DNA of 7,012 nt from positions 1 through 7,012 of the forward strand of contig JAHWJJ010000246.1 in assembly GCA_019348475.1 (NCBI GenBank), given 5' to 3'. This DNA comes from Gemmatimonadota bacterium (GTDB lineage: Bacteria > Gemmatimonadota > Gemmatimonadetes > Longimicrobiales > Longimicrobiaceae). A program made the position numbers and the translations under genes. A model generated the notes under the pieces. That model was given only the letters and a program-made list of their open reading frames with translations, was not told the DNA's origin and did no database searches. Numbering within the stretch: position 1 is the stretch's first letter; each line of letters starts with the position of its first letter. Positions 1-5,735 of this stretch are shown here, in pieces.

Positions 1-22
1 CCCTCCGCTCGCTCAGGCTCGC

Positions 23-50
23 ACCTCCCCCCAAAAACCCTGGGGGAGGT
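23..50. repeat. Inverted repeat with 9-bp arms
   Basis: ACCTCCCCC at 23-31 is the exact reverse complement of GGGGGAGGT at 42-50, with a 10-base loop containing five A's. Neither strand has a run of T after the stem, so a classical intrinsic terminator is not supported. It more likely belongs to an interspersed palindromic repeat family, but only one copy is visible here. Confidence 0.6.
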
Positions 51-195
51 TGAACGGCGCTTGCGTCGTTCCGGCGCGTGGTGGCCTTGTCGATCGGGAG
101 AGAAGGTCCTTCGGTCGGCGCCATGGTTCAGCGGGACGGCAGGGATCGCGGGGCGCCTCCCTCAGGATGACAGGTCGTTCGGAGTTCATGCAGTT

Positions 196-238
196 GAAGC
201 CCCGTTCGGCGAGCGCAAGCGAGCCGAGACGGGGCTTC
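196..238. repeat. Long imperfect hairpin with GNRA-type tip
   Basis: GAAGCCCCGT (196-205) pairs perfectly with ACGGGGCTTC (229-238). After a single bulged G at 228, TCGGC (206-210) pairs with GCCGA (223-227). On the plus strand the tip can close further with G213-C220 and C214-G219 around GCAA, a GNRA tetraloop sequence, flanked by two apposed G/A pairs. This is 15 paired bases plus a structured tip, far more than expected by chance. The region could be a REP/BIME-like element or a structured RNA segment, and there is no evidence here to choose between them. Confidence 0.6.
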
Positions 239-248
239 TGGCCTTTCC

Positions 249-272
249 AGCCGCGGGTTTCAACCCGCGGCT
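249..272. repeat. Short inverted repeat with 11-bp arms
   Basis: AGCCGCGGGTT (249-259) is the reverse complement of AACCCGCGGCT (262-272), separated by only TC. Such tight, GC-rich palindromes around a GGGTTTCAACCC core are common as dispersed intergenic repeats in GC-rich bacteria. No T-run follows on either strand. It starts 11 bases after the end of the hairpin at 196-238, so the two may form one composite repeat unit. Confidence 0.6.
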
Positions 273-311
273 GTTTACCCTGCGGCTGTTCGGGCGCGGC
301 GGGGCAGGCTA

Positions 312-367
312 TTCCCTATTCCCTGTTCCCTGTTCCCTATTCCCTGTTCCCTGTTCCCTGTTCCCTA
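312..367. repeat. Heptanucleotide tandem array, eight TTCCCT(A/G) units
   Basis: Eight perfect 7-base units run head to tail from 312 to 367. Each is TTCCCT followed by A or G, in the order A, G, G, A, G, G, G, A. Only the seventh base varies. Short tandem heptamers of this kind are known from intergenic regions of cyanobacteria and other genomes and usually vary in copy number. The last unit supplies the stop codon of the small minus-strand ORF at 365-499 (CTA at 365-367 reads TAG). Confidence 0.9.
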
Positions 368-499
368 TTTCGAGAATACCGCCCGCAGCTCGAACGGCCC
401 CGAGATCGGCGGGGGCGTCTTTTCCTCCAGCACCACCATCCGCCTGTCGTTCTTCCCCAGCTTGCCCACCACGAACGGAACCGACGCCTCGTTCTTCAT
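365..499 (-). CDS. Small hypothetical protein, 44 aa
   Basis: This is a 44-codon ORF whose function I do not recognise. The ATG (complement of 497-499) is preceded by a good ribosome-binding site, AAGGGGAG (complement of 504-511), four bases upstream. That, and the balanced composition of the product (MKNEASVPFVVGKLGKND at the N-terminus, then a mixed charged and hydrophobic tail ending in AVFSK), argue that it is real. The frame stays open upstream to a GTG near 640, but that extension is arginine- and glycine-rich and looks non-coding, so I chose the internal ATG. There is no signal peptide, membrane segment or cysteine. It lies 145 bases downstream of lexA on the same strand and could be co-transcribed with it. 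Its stop lies inside the heptamer array. Confidence 0.5.
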   Translation of the reverse strand: MKNEASVPFVVGKLGKNDRRMVVLEEKTPPPISGPFELRAVFSK

Positions 500-503
500 C
501 GCA

Positions 504-511
504 CTCCCCTT
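504..511 (-). promoter_or_regulatory. Ribosome-binding site of the small ORF
   Basis: On the minus strand the sequence reads AAGGGGAG, four bases before the ATG at 499-497. This is the main reason for choosing the internal ATG over the upstream GTG near 640. Confidence 0.5.
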
Positions 512-518
512 GAGATGG

Positions 519-538
519 CGTCCGGACGCGTCCGGACG
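519..538. repeat. 20-bp perfect palindrome made of two palindromic decamers
   Basis: The decamer CGTCCGGACG occurs twice head to tail (519-528 and 529-538). Each decamer is its own reverse complement, so the whole 20 bases are also a perfect palindrome. It lies between lexA and the small ORF, just upstream of the small ORF's ribosome-binding site on the minus strand. It could be an operator for that ORF, a processing hairpin or a dispersed repeat. Confidence 0.65.
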
Positions 539-644
539 GAAAGCGGCCCCTGTCCGCACCCGCCGCAGCGTCCCGAGAGACGCGCGGATGCGGTCGCGGC
601 GGGCGGTCCCGCGGTCCCCCCTGGAACCGTGGCGCCCCACGCGC

Positions 645-1265
645 TCAGTACTTGCGGATCACGCCGACGACGATTCCCTGGATCTGCACCGAATCTCCCG
701 GGAAGTACATGGGGTCCATCGTCGGATTGGCCGGCTGCAGCCGCACGCGGCCGCCGGCCTCGCGGTAGAACTTCTTCACGGTCGCCGAACCCCCCGGCGT
801 AACCCCGTCCGCCACCAGCGCCACCACCATCTCGCCGTTCTCCGCGGTCTGCCGCGAGTTGACGATGATGTAGTCGCCGTCGCGGATCTGCTCGTCGATC
901 ATGGAGTCGCCCCGCACGCGCAGCACGTAGTTGTTGCCGCGCCGCACCATGTCGTGCGGAACCGTGATCGTCTCCTGCTCGGCGATGGCCTCGATGGGCA
1001 GGCCGGCGGCCACGGCGCCCATCAGCGGCAGTTCCAGCGCGGGCGCGTGCAGGTCCGCGCGCACCACCTCCAGCGAACGGCTCTTGTTGTAGTTCTTCCG
1101 GAGAAAGCCTTTTTGCTCCAGATTGGTAAGGTGCTCGTGGACCGTGGCCAGCGAGTTGTAGCCGAAGTGGTCCGCGATCTCCTCGTAACTCGGCGAGTAG
1201 CCGTTCGTCTCCACGAAGCTCTCGACGTAGTCGAGGATCTGCCGCTGCTTCTTGGTGAGCGCCAT
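645..1265 (-). CDS. lexA: LexA, SOS repressor and self-cleaving protease
   Basis: This 206-residue protein has the length (202 in E. coli) and layout of LexA. A winged helix-turn-helix DNA-binding domain occupies about residues 1-65, with a likely recognition helix around SLATVHEHLTNLE (38-50), closer to the Bacillus than the E. coli type. The S24-family latent protease domain follows. The autocleavage site is Ala87-Gly88 (GAVAAGLP), the nucleophile is Ser121 (RGDSM) and the general-base lysine is most likely Lys164 (TVKKF). All three are intact, so RecA-stimulated self-cleavage after DNA damage is expected. The ATG has GGAGAA upstream at 4 bases. The gene is divergent from trpC and has its own promoter carrying repeated candidate operators, which fits autoregulation. 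Family assignment is near certain; regulation is inferred. Confidence 0.97.
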   Translation of the reverse strand: MALTKKQRQILDYVESFVETNGYSPSYEEIADHFGYNSLATVHEHLTNLEQKGFLRKNYNKSRSLEVVRADLHAPALELPLMGAVAAGLPIEAIAEQETITVPHDMVRRGNNYVLRVRGDSMIDEQIRDGDYIIVNSRQTAENGEMVVALVADGVTPGGSATVKKFYREAGGRVRLQPANPTMDPMYFPGDSVQIQGIVVGVIRKY

Positions 1266-1269
1266 CCGC

Positions 1270-1275
1270 TTCTCC
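1270..1275 (-). promoter_or_regulatory. Ribosome-binding site of lexA
   Basis: The minus strand reads GGAGAA followed by GCGG and the ATG of lexA. The spacing is normal and confirms the start at 1265. Confidence 0.65.
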
Positions 1276-1292
1276 GCGTGGGGGATTGCCTT

Positions 1293-1308
1293 CCGAACAG
1301 GTGCCGAA
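1293..1308 (-). promoter_or_regulatory. Candidate LexA operator B, direct repeat over the start site
   Basis: On the minus strand, TTCGG occurs at 1308-1304 and again at 1297-1293, with an 11-base period. Written with its flanking base it is CTTC-N7-GTTC. The alphaproteobacterial LexA box is GTTC-N7-GTTC, so this matches in arrangement and in 7 of 8 bases. It covers the expected lexA transcription start near 1303. The plus strand reads CCGAAC here, also containing the Bacillus-type half-site CGAAC, but the inverted partner is absent. That it is an operator is inferred from position and repetition. Confidence 0.45.
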
Positions 1309-1309
1309 G

Positions 1310-1338
1310 AATATACCCGAAGGCAAACCGAAGCGCAA
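1310..1338 (-). promoter_or_regulatory. lexA promoter, sigma-70 type
   Basis: Read on the minus strand, a -35 box TTGCGC (1338-1333; 4 of 6 consensus) and a -10 box TATATT (1315-1310; 5 of 6) are separated by exactly 17 bases. This AT-rich -10 stands out in very GC-rich DNA. Transcription would begin near 1303 and give a leader of about 38 bases before the lexA ATG. The spacer is occupied by one direct-repeat pair and the start site by another. Confidence 0.6.
1317..1332 (-). promoter_or_regulatory. Candidate LexA operator A, direct repeat in the promoter spacer
   Basis: On the minus strand, TTCGG occurs at 1332-1328 and 1321-1317, again with an 11-base period (CTTC-N7-CTTC). The pair fills the spacer between the -35 and -10 boxes almost exactly. 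It lies 24 bases from the matching pair at 1293-1308 (start to start). Protein bound here would block RNA polymerase. Identification as a LexA site is inference. Confidence 0.4.
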
Positions 1339-1352
1339 GGAATACGTTAACT

Positions 1353-1365
1353 CTTTGAATCAAAG
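1353..1365. repeat. 13-bp palindrome over the probable trpC start codon
   Basis: CTTTGA-A-TCAAAG is a perfect inverted repeat around A1359 and includes the TTG chosen as the trpC start. It could be a protein-binding site or a small hairpin that limits translation initiation, or it may be chance. No other regulatory element for trpC is evident in the 89 bases between the two divergent genes. Confidence 0.35.
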
Positions 1366-2158
1366 CATCCTGGACCGCATCGTCGCCACCAAGCGCGGCG
1401 AGGTGCGCGAGGCCGTTCCGCGCCTTGCCGAGTACCGCGACATTGCGCGGCAAGCCGATGCCCCGCGCGGGTTTGCGGCCGCCCTGCGCCGCCCGGGCGA
1501 GGTGCGGCTGCTGGCCGAGGTCAAGCGCCGCTCGCCCAGTGCCGGCGACATTCGCCCCGGGGCGGACCCGGTGGAGGTGGCGCGCGCGTACGAACGGGGA
1601 GGGGCGGCCGCGCTCTCGGTGCTGACCGACCGCGAGTACTTTGCGGGTGACCTCCAGTTTCTCCGCGCCGTCAGAAGCGCGGTGGCCGTCCCCGTCATCC
1701 GCAAGGACTTTCTGATCGACCCGGTGCAGGTGTGGGAGGCGCGCGCGGCGGGCGCCGACGCGGTGCTCCTGATCGTCCGCATCCTCCCCCAGCCGCTGCT
1801 GGAGGAGCTGCACGCACTCGCCATGGAGCTGGGGATGGACGCGCTGGTGGAGGCGCACACGGCGGAGGAGCTGGACCGCGCCCTGGACGCCGGGGCCACC
1901 CTGGTGGGCGTCAACAACCGCGACCTGGACACCTTCGTGACGGACCTGGACCTGTGCGTGCGGCTGGCCCCCCGCGTTCCCGCGCACGTGACGTACGTGG
2001 GGGAAAGCGGCATCCGCACGGCGGCGGACGTGGACCGGCTGGGCGCCGCGGGCGTGGACGCCATCCTGGTGGGCGAGTCGCTGATGCGGCAGCCGGACGT
2101 GCGCTCCGCCGCCGCCGCGCTGGCCGGCCGGCCCAAATCCGGGGCGCGCGGCGGATGA
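1355..2158 (+). CDS. trpC: Indole-3-glycerol phosphate synthase (TrpC)
   Basis: TrpC closes and decarboxylates CdRP to indole-3-glycerol phosphate in tryptophan synthesis. The TIM-barrel signatures are all present: AEVKRRSPS (catalytic Glu55/Lys57), ALSVLTD, VIRKDF (Lys117), DALVEAH (Glu166), GVNNRDL (Asn187), GESGI (Glu217/Ser218) and the phosphate-binding LVGESLM. Numbering is from the chosen start; catalytic roles follow the known archaeal and E. coli enzymes. I prefer the TTG at 1355, giving 267 aa with the typical N-terminus ILDRIVATKR; AAGGAA lies about 12 bases upstream. In-frame GTG 1301 or TTG 1286 would add 18 or 23 unconserved residues and would overlap the lexA control region. The stop overlaps the trpF start (ATGA). 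The enzyme is single-function, not fused to TrpF as in E. coli. Confidence 0.95.
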   Translation: MNQSILDRIVATKRGEVREAVPRLAEYRDIARQADAPRGFAAALRRPGEVRLLAEVKRRSPSAGDIRPGADPVEVARAYERGGAAALSVLTDREYFAGDLQFLRAVRSAVAVPVIRKDFLIDPVQVWEARAAGADAVLLIVRILPQPLLEELHALAMELGMDALVEAHTAEELDRALDAGATLVGVNNRDLDTFVTDLDLCVRLAPRVPAHVTYVGESGIRTAADVDRLGAAGVDAILVGESLMRQPDVRSAAAALAGRPKSGARGG

Positions 2159-2808
2159 CGGAAGTCAAGGTTTGCGGGCTGATGCGGCACCAGGACGCGG
2201 CCGCCGCGGCGCAGGCGGGGGCGCGCTGGCTGGGGGTGGTCCTGGCTCCCGGCTTCAGACGGAGCGTGACGGCGGACGACGCGCGCGTTATCTTCAGAAG
2301 CTTGCCCGCGCGGCGGGTGGGCGTCTTCGTCGATGCGGACGAGCTGATGCTGCAATCCGTCGCAGAGGCGGCCGGCGTGGACGTGCTGCAATTGCACGGA
2401 GATGAATCTCCGGAGCTGGCGGCACGGATGCGCGCGGCGGGGTGGGAGGTGTGGAAGGCGGTGCGCGCCCGCGACGCCGACGACTTCTCCGCCGCCGCGG
2501 CCCGCTACGCCGGCTCCGTGGACGCCCTGCTGGTGGACGGCTACAGCCCCGGCTCGCACGGCGGGGTGGGCGCGTCCTTTCCCTGGGAAGCCGTCGCCGA
2601 GCGGCTGGGCGAGCTACCCCACGGCATGCGCCTGATCGCCGCGGGCGGGCTGCGGCCGGACAACGTGGCCGAAGCCGTCCGCATCCTGCGCCCCCACGCA
2701 GTAGACGTAAGCTCCGGCGTGGAGTCCACGCTGGGGCGGAAAGACCCGCAGGCGGTGCGAGAGTTCGTCCGCGCCGTGCATTCCTTCGTATCCGCACCGC
2801 AGGCATGA
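2155..2808 (+). CDS. trpF: Phosphoribosylanthranilate isomerase (TrpF)
   Basis: TrpF converts N-(5-phosphoribosyl)anthranilate to CdRP, the substrate of TrpC encoded just upstream. The product is 217 aa, a little above the usual 200-210. It shows the family pattern: VKVCGL at the N-terminus with general-base Cys7, GVFVD in the first half, LQLHGDE (79-84), [13 protein letters not shown] with general-acid Asp128, [10 protein letters not shown] (phosphate-binding loop) and VDVSSGVES near the C-terminus. The start ATG overlaps the trpC stop as ATGA, and its own stop overlaps the trpB ATG the same way. No strong ribosome-binding site is visible, so translational coupling is likely. Confidence 0.95.
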   Translation: MTEVKVCGLMRHQDAAAAAQAGARWLGVVLAPGFRRSVTADDARVIFRSLPARRVGVFVDADELMLQSVAEAAGVDVLQLHGDESPELAARMRAAGWEVWKAVRARDADDFSAAAARYAGSVDALLVDGYSPGSHGGVGASFPWEAVAERLGELPHGMRLIAAGGLRPDNVAEAVRILRPHAVDVSSGVESTLGRKDPQAVREFVRAVHSFVSAPQA

Positions 2809-4010
2809 GAGTGGACGCAGGTTCCGCCGTGGCCGATCCGTCCGGCCGCTTCGGCGAATATGGGGGCCGGTTCGTCCCCGAGACGCTGATCACCGCGCTG
2901 GACGAGCTGGCCGAGGTGTACGCCGCCGCCGCCGCGGATCCGTCGTTCTGGGACGAGCTGGGCGCGCTGTGGCGGGACTACGTGGGCCGCCCCACCCCCC
3001 TGTACCCGGCCCGCCGCCTGGGGGAGGCCGCCGGGGGGATCGACGTGTGGCTGAAGCGCGAGGACCTGAACCACACCGGCTCGCACAAGATCAACAACGC
3101 GCTGGGACAGGCGCTGCTGGCGCGGCGGATGGGGAAGGAGCGCATCATCGCCGAAACCGGCGCCGGGCAGCACGGGGTGGCCACGGCCACGGCGTGCGCG
3201 CTGTTCGGGCTGCGCTGCATCGTCTACATGGGCGAGGAGGACGTGCGTCGCCAGTCGCTGAACGTCTACCGGATGAACCTGCTGGGCGCGGAGGTGCGCC
3301 CCGTCACCAGCGGAACGCGGACGCTGAAGGACGCGGGGAACGAGGCGCTGCGCGACTGGGTGACCAACGTCCGCGACACGCACTACATCCTGGGGAGCGC
3401 GGTGGGCCCGGACCCGTATCCGCGGATGGTGCGCGACTTTCAATCCGTGATCGGCCGCGAGGCGCGCGGGCAGCTGCTGCAGGCGGCGGGCCGGCTTCCC
3501 GCCGCGGTGGTCGCCTGCGTGGGGGGCGGATCCAACGCCATCGGCACCTTTCATCCCTTCGTCGGCGACGCGGGGGTGGAGCTGGTGGGGGTGGAGGCCG
3601 CGGGGGAGGGGATCGACACCCCCCGCCACGCCGCGCCGCTCACCCGGGGAACGCCCGGCGTCTTCCAGGGCTCCTACTCGTACCTGCTGCAGGACGAGGG
3701 CGGGCAGGTGGCGCACGCGCACTCCGTCTCCGCGGGGCTGGACTACCCCGGCGTGGGGCCGGAGCACTCGCACCTCAAGGACAGCGGCCGCGCCACGTAC
3801 GCCGCCGTCAGCGACGCCGAGGCGCTGGACGCGTTCGGCAGGCTGGCCCGGCTGGAGGGGATCATCCCCGCGCTGGAGTCGGCTCACGCCATCGCCTACG
3901 TGCTGCGCGACGGCGCGCGCTGGAAGGACCGCGGCCCGGTGCTGGTGTGCCTGAGCGGCCGCGGCGACAAGGACGTGGCGCAGGTGGCCGACATGGCCGG
4001 CGCGCGCTGA
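2805..4010 (+). CDS. trpB: Tryptophan synthase beta subunit (TrpB)
   Basis: TrpB is the PLP enzyme that joins indole and L-serine to make tryptophan, normally as an alpha2-beta2 complex with TrpA. The 401-aa product matches the family length (397 in E. coli). The sequence opens with [13 protein letters not shown]. The PLP lysine is Lys95 (HTGSHKINN), catalytic Glu117 is in ETGAGQHG, the PLP-phosphate loop is GGGSNA (240-245), Asp313 is in [13 protein letters not shown], and Ser384 in CLSGRGDKD contacts the pyridine nitrogen. Residues align with E. coli at an offset of about 8. No key residue is missing. It looks like the standard TrpB1 type, which works with TrpA, yet trpA does not follow. 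The start overlaps the trpF stop as ATGA. Confidence 0.97.
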   Translation: MRVDAGSAVADPSGRFGEYGGRFVPETLITALDELAEVYAAAAADPSFWDELGALWRDYVGRPTPLYPARRLGEAAGGIDVWLKREDLNHTGSHKINNALGQALLARRMGKERIIAETGAGQHGVATATACALFGLRCIVYMGEEDVRRQSLNVYRMNLLGAEVRPVTSGTRTLKDAGNEALRDWVTNVRDTHYILGSAVGPDPYPRMVRDFQSVIGREARGQLLQAAGRLPAAVVACVGGGSNAIGTFHPFVGDAGVELVGVEAAGEGIDTPRHAAPLTRGTPGVFQGSYSYLLQDEGGQVAHAHSVSAGLDYPGVGPEHSHLKDSGRATYAAVSDAEALDAFGRLARLEGIIPALESAHAIAYVLRDGARWKDRGPVLVCLSGRGDKDVAQVADMAGAR

Positions 4011-4046
4011 TCCCACCCGACACACCCCACCGCCACACCCCTCCCG

Positions 4047-5735
4047 ATGAACGCGACCGCCCTGGACCTGGTCCCGCCCGACGCCGGCGACGCCGCCCCC
4101 GGCGCCGACGCGGCCACGCGCGCCGAGGTGCAGGAGGTGGTGCGGGGGTTCGCGCGCGCCCTGCGGACGCACCTGCTGTACGAAGGGCACTCCCCCTCGC
4201 TGGACAAGTTCGTGGAGTCGCTGCGCGCGCGGATGGCGGCGCTGTGGGACCGGCTGCCGTACCTGAACGTGCAGGTGGAGGAGCGCGAGATCCTGTGGGA
4301 GGGGGTCGCCGTCTTCAGCGCGGGCGAAGAGCGCGAGAACCTGGCCTTTTCGCTGTACAAGGACGGCGTGCGCGCGCTCAGCTTCATGCCCGGGTTCGAG
4401 GAGGAGGACCTGGACGCGTTCCTGGGGATCCTCGCCCGCATCCACCGGCTGCGGCTGGACGAGGAGGACCTGCTCACCCTGCTGTGGGACCGCGACTGGG
4501 GGCACTTTCGCTACCACTACGTGGAGCCGCTGGCGGAAGGGGTGCGCCTGCCCGAGGCGGGGGGCGCGGCCCCGGCGGCGGTCGCCCCGCCCCCGCAGGA
4601 CCCCGCATTCCCCGCCGCCACCGTCAGCACGGAGGACTTTCGCGAGGCGCTGTACTTCCTGGACGAGGACGAGATGCGGCGGCTGGAGGCGGAGGTGCGG
4701 CGCGAGATGGAGCGCGACCTGTGGACCGACGTCCTGAACGCGCTCTTCGACCGGCTGGAGGACGGCGCCCCGGACCGCCAGGCGCAGGTGGTCTCCATCG
4801 CGGGTGACCTGCTCCCCACGCTGCTGGGGGCGGGGCGGCTGGAGAAGGCGGCGTACATGCTGGGCGAGCTGGTGTCCACCGCCACCTCGGGGCGCCGCCT
4901 TCCCGGCCCCGTGTTCCGCGGGCTGCGCGGCCTGTTCGAGCAGCTGGCGCGGGCCGAGACGGTGGCGGAGCTGGTGCGCATCGTGGAAGAGGCGGGCGAC
5001 GCGGTGCCCCGCGAGCACCTGGGCGCGCTCCTGGCCTACTTTCCCCCCGAGTCGCTGGGCCCCCTGCTGCGCGCGGGCGAGAGCAGCGCGTCGGACACCG
5101 CCCGCGAGGCGCTGATGGGGGCGGCGGAGCGGCTGGCCGCGCCCAACCCCGCCGCGCTGCGGAGCTTCGCGCAGGACGCGGACCCGGCGGTGGCCGCCGG
5201 CGCGGCGCGGCTGGTGGGGCGGCTGCGCGTGGTCGAGGCGGGCGCGGACGTGGCGCGGCTCCTTCAGCGGCCGGAGCCCCGGGTGCGTGTGGCCGCGGTG
5301 GAATCGCTGGCGGAGCTGCGCTCGCCGCTGGCCAGCGCGGCCCTGGAGCCCGCGCTTGACGACGACGACCGCGAGGTGCGGGTGGCCGCGGCGCGGGCGC
5401 TGGCCTCGCTGCGCTGGGCCGCCGCTCGTCCCCGGCTGGAGGCGGCGCTGGACGGAAAGCGGCTGCGCGAGGCGGACCTCACCGAGCGCATCGCCTTCTT
5501 CGAGGCGTACGGCGGCCTGGCGGGGGCGGAGGGGGTGCCGCTGCTGGACCGCGTGCTGAACGGCAAGAGCTGGCTGGGGCGGCGCGAGACGGGGGAGATG
5601 CGCGCCTGCGCGGCGCTGGGGCTGGGGCGCATCCGCCACCCCGCAGCGGAAAAGGCGCTCACCGCCGCCGCCGCCGACCCCGACCCCGTGGTGCGCAGCG
5701 CCGTGGGGCGCGCGCTGCGGACGGTGCGCCAGTGA
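4047..5735 (+). CDS. HEAT-repeat protein with an HD-GYP-associated N-terminal domain
   Basis: This 562-aa protein has no signal peptide or membrane segment and is probably cytoplasmic. Residues about 24-160 form an alpha/beta domain that resembles the N-terminus of the next gene's product (ALR..LLY, then a beta-rich part, then a Gly-Val/Gly-Ile segment followed by an acidic helix). A proline/alanine linker (about 168-192) follows, then a helical middle region. HEAT-like helical repeats run from about 370 to the end; the clearest units are DADPAVAAGAARLVGRL (377-393), EPRVRVAAVESLAELR (410-425), DREVRVAAARALASLR (441-456) and DPVVRSAVGRALRTV (546-560). HEAT repeats usually bind proteins, so a scaffold or regulatory partner role is inferred. 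No catalytic motif is visible. The C-rich 36-base gap after trpB holds no ribosome-binding site. The stop overlaps the next start as GTGA. Confidence 0.85.
   Translation: MNATALDLVPPDAGDAAPGADAATRAEVQEVVRGFARALRTHLLYEGHSPSLDKFVESLRARMAALWDRLPYLNVQVEEREILWEGVAVFSAGEERENLAFSLYKDGVRALSFMPGFEEEDLDAFLGILARIHRLRLDEEDLLTLLWDRDWGHFRYHYVEPLAEGVRLPEAGGAAPAAVAPPPQDPAFPAATVSTEDFREALYFLDEDEMRRLEAEVRREMERDLWTDVLNALFDRLEDGAPDRQAQVVSIAGDLLPTLLGAGRLEKAAYMLGELVSTATSGRRLPGPVFRGLRGLFEQLARAETVAELVRIVEEAGDAVPREHLGALLAYFPPESLGPLLRAGESSASDTAREALMGAAERLAAPNPAALRSFAQDADPAVAAGAARLVGRLRVVEAGADVARLLQRPEPRVRVAAVESLAELRSPLASAALEPALDDDDREVRVAAARALASLRWAAARPRLEAALDGKRLREADLTERIAFFEAYGGLAGAEGVPLLDRVLNGKSWLGRRETGEMRACAALGLGRIRHPAAEKALTAAAADPDPVVRSAVGRALRTVRQ

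Larger units (their letters stand above)
1..364. other. Gene-free intergenic region rich in repeat structures
   Basis: No reading frame here looks like a protein. The frames that cross it give arginine-, proline- and serine-rich translations, or periodic translation of the heptamer array. The stretch instead holds a 9-bp inverted repeat (23-50), a long hairpin (196-238), a second short inverted repeat (249-272) and the start of a heptamer array (312-367). Around 131-170 there is a phrase ending in CCTCAGGATGACAG that looks like an interspersed intergenic element, but only one copy lies in the window. Both neighbouring minus-strand genes end toward this region. It would therefore receive any read-through from lexA, yet none of the hairpins has the U-rich tail of an intrinsic terminator. 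Confidence 0.6.

Noticed and set aside
23..272. Intrinsic terminators for lexA or a gene upstream of the window
   Set aside because: The hairpins are stable, but none is followed by a T-rich tract on either strand.
312..367. CRISPR array
   Set aside because: The unit is 7 bases with no spacers; it is a simple tandem repeat.
365..640. 91-residue version of the small ORF starting at a GTG four bases past the lexA stop
   Set aside because: The extra N-terminal 47 residues are Arg/Gly-rich and look non-coding, and the internal ATG has a much better ribosome-binding site. The longer form cannot be fully excluded.
628..641. Small hairpin just after the lexA stop (CGTGG/CCACG)
   Set aside because: Only a 5-bp stem without a T-tract; expected by chance in DNA of this GC content.
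50..802. Plus-strand open frames across the repeat region and the lexA 3' end
   Set aside because: The translation contains the heptamer array read as repeated YSLFPVP, is Arg/Pro-rich elsewhere, and lies antisense to lexA.
1294..1307. Bacillus-type inverted LexA box (CGAAC-N4-GTTCG)
   Set aside because: The left half and spacer fit, but the right half reads GCCGA instead of GTTCG. The direct-repeat reading explains the sequence better.
1286..1315. Plus-strand promoter for trpC (TTGCCT with GAATAT or TATACC)
   Set aside because: With correct spacing the -10 matches only 3 of 6 consensus bases, and the better -10 has a 20-base spacer. The AT-rich stretch is better explained as the lexA -10 on the other strand.
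1286..1354. Upstream trpC starts at TTG 1286 or GTG 1301
   Set aside because: They lack a ribosome-binding site, add residues not typical of TrpC, and would place coding sequence across the lexA promoter and operators.
2541..5639. Very long open frame on the minus strand (over 1000 codons) opposite trpF, trpB and the HEAT gene
   Set aside because: The translation is rich in Arg, His, Gln and Pro with no family motif. It is the antisense shadow of GC-rich coding sequence. The plus-strand genes carry clear motifs.
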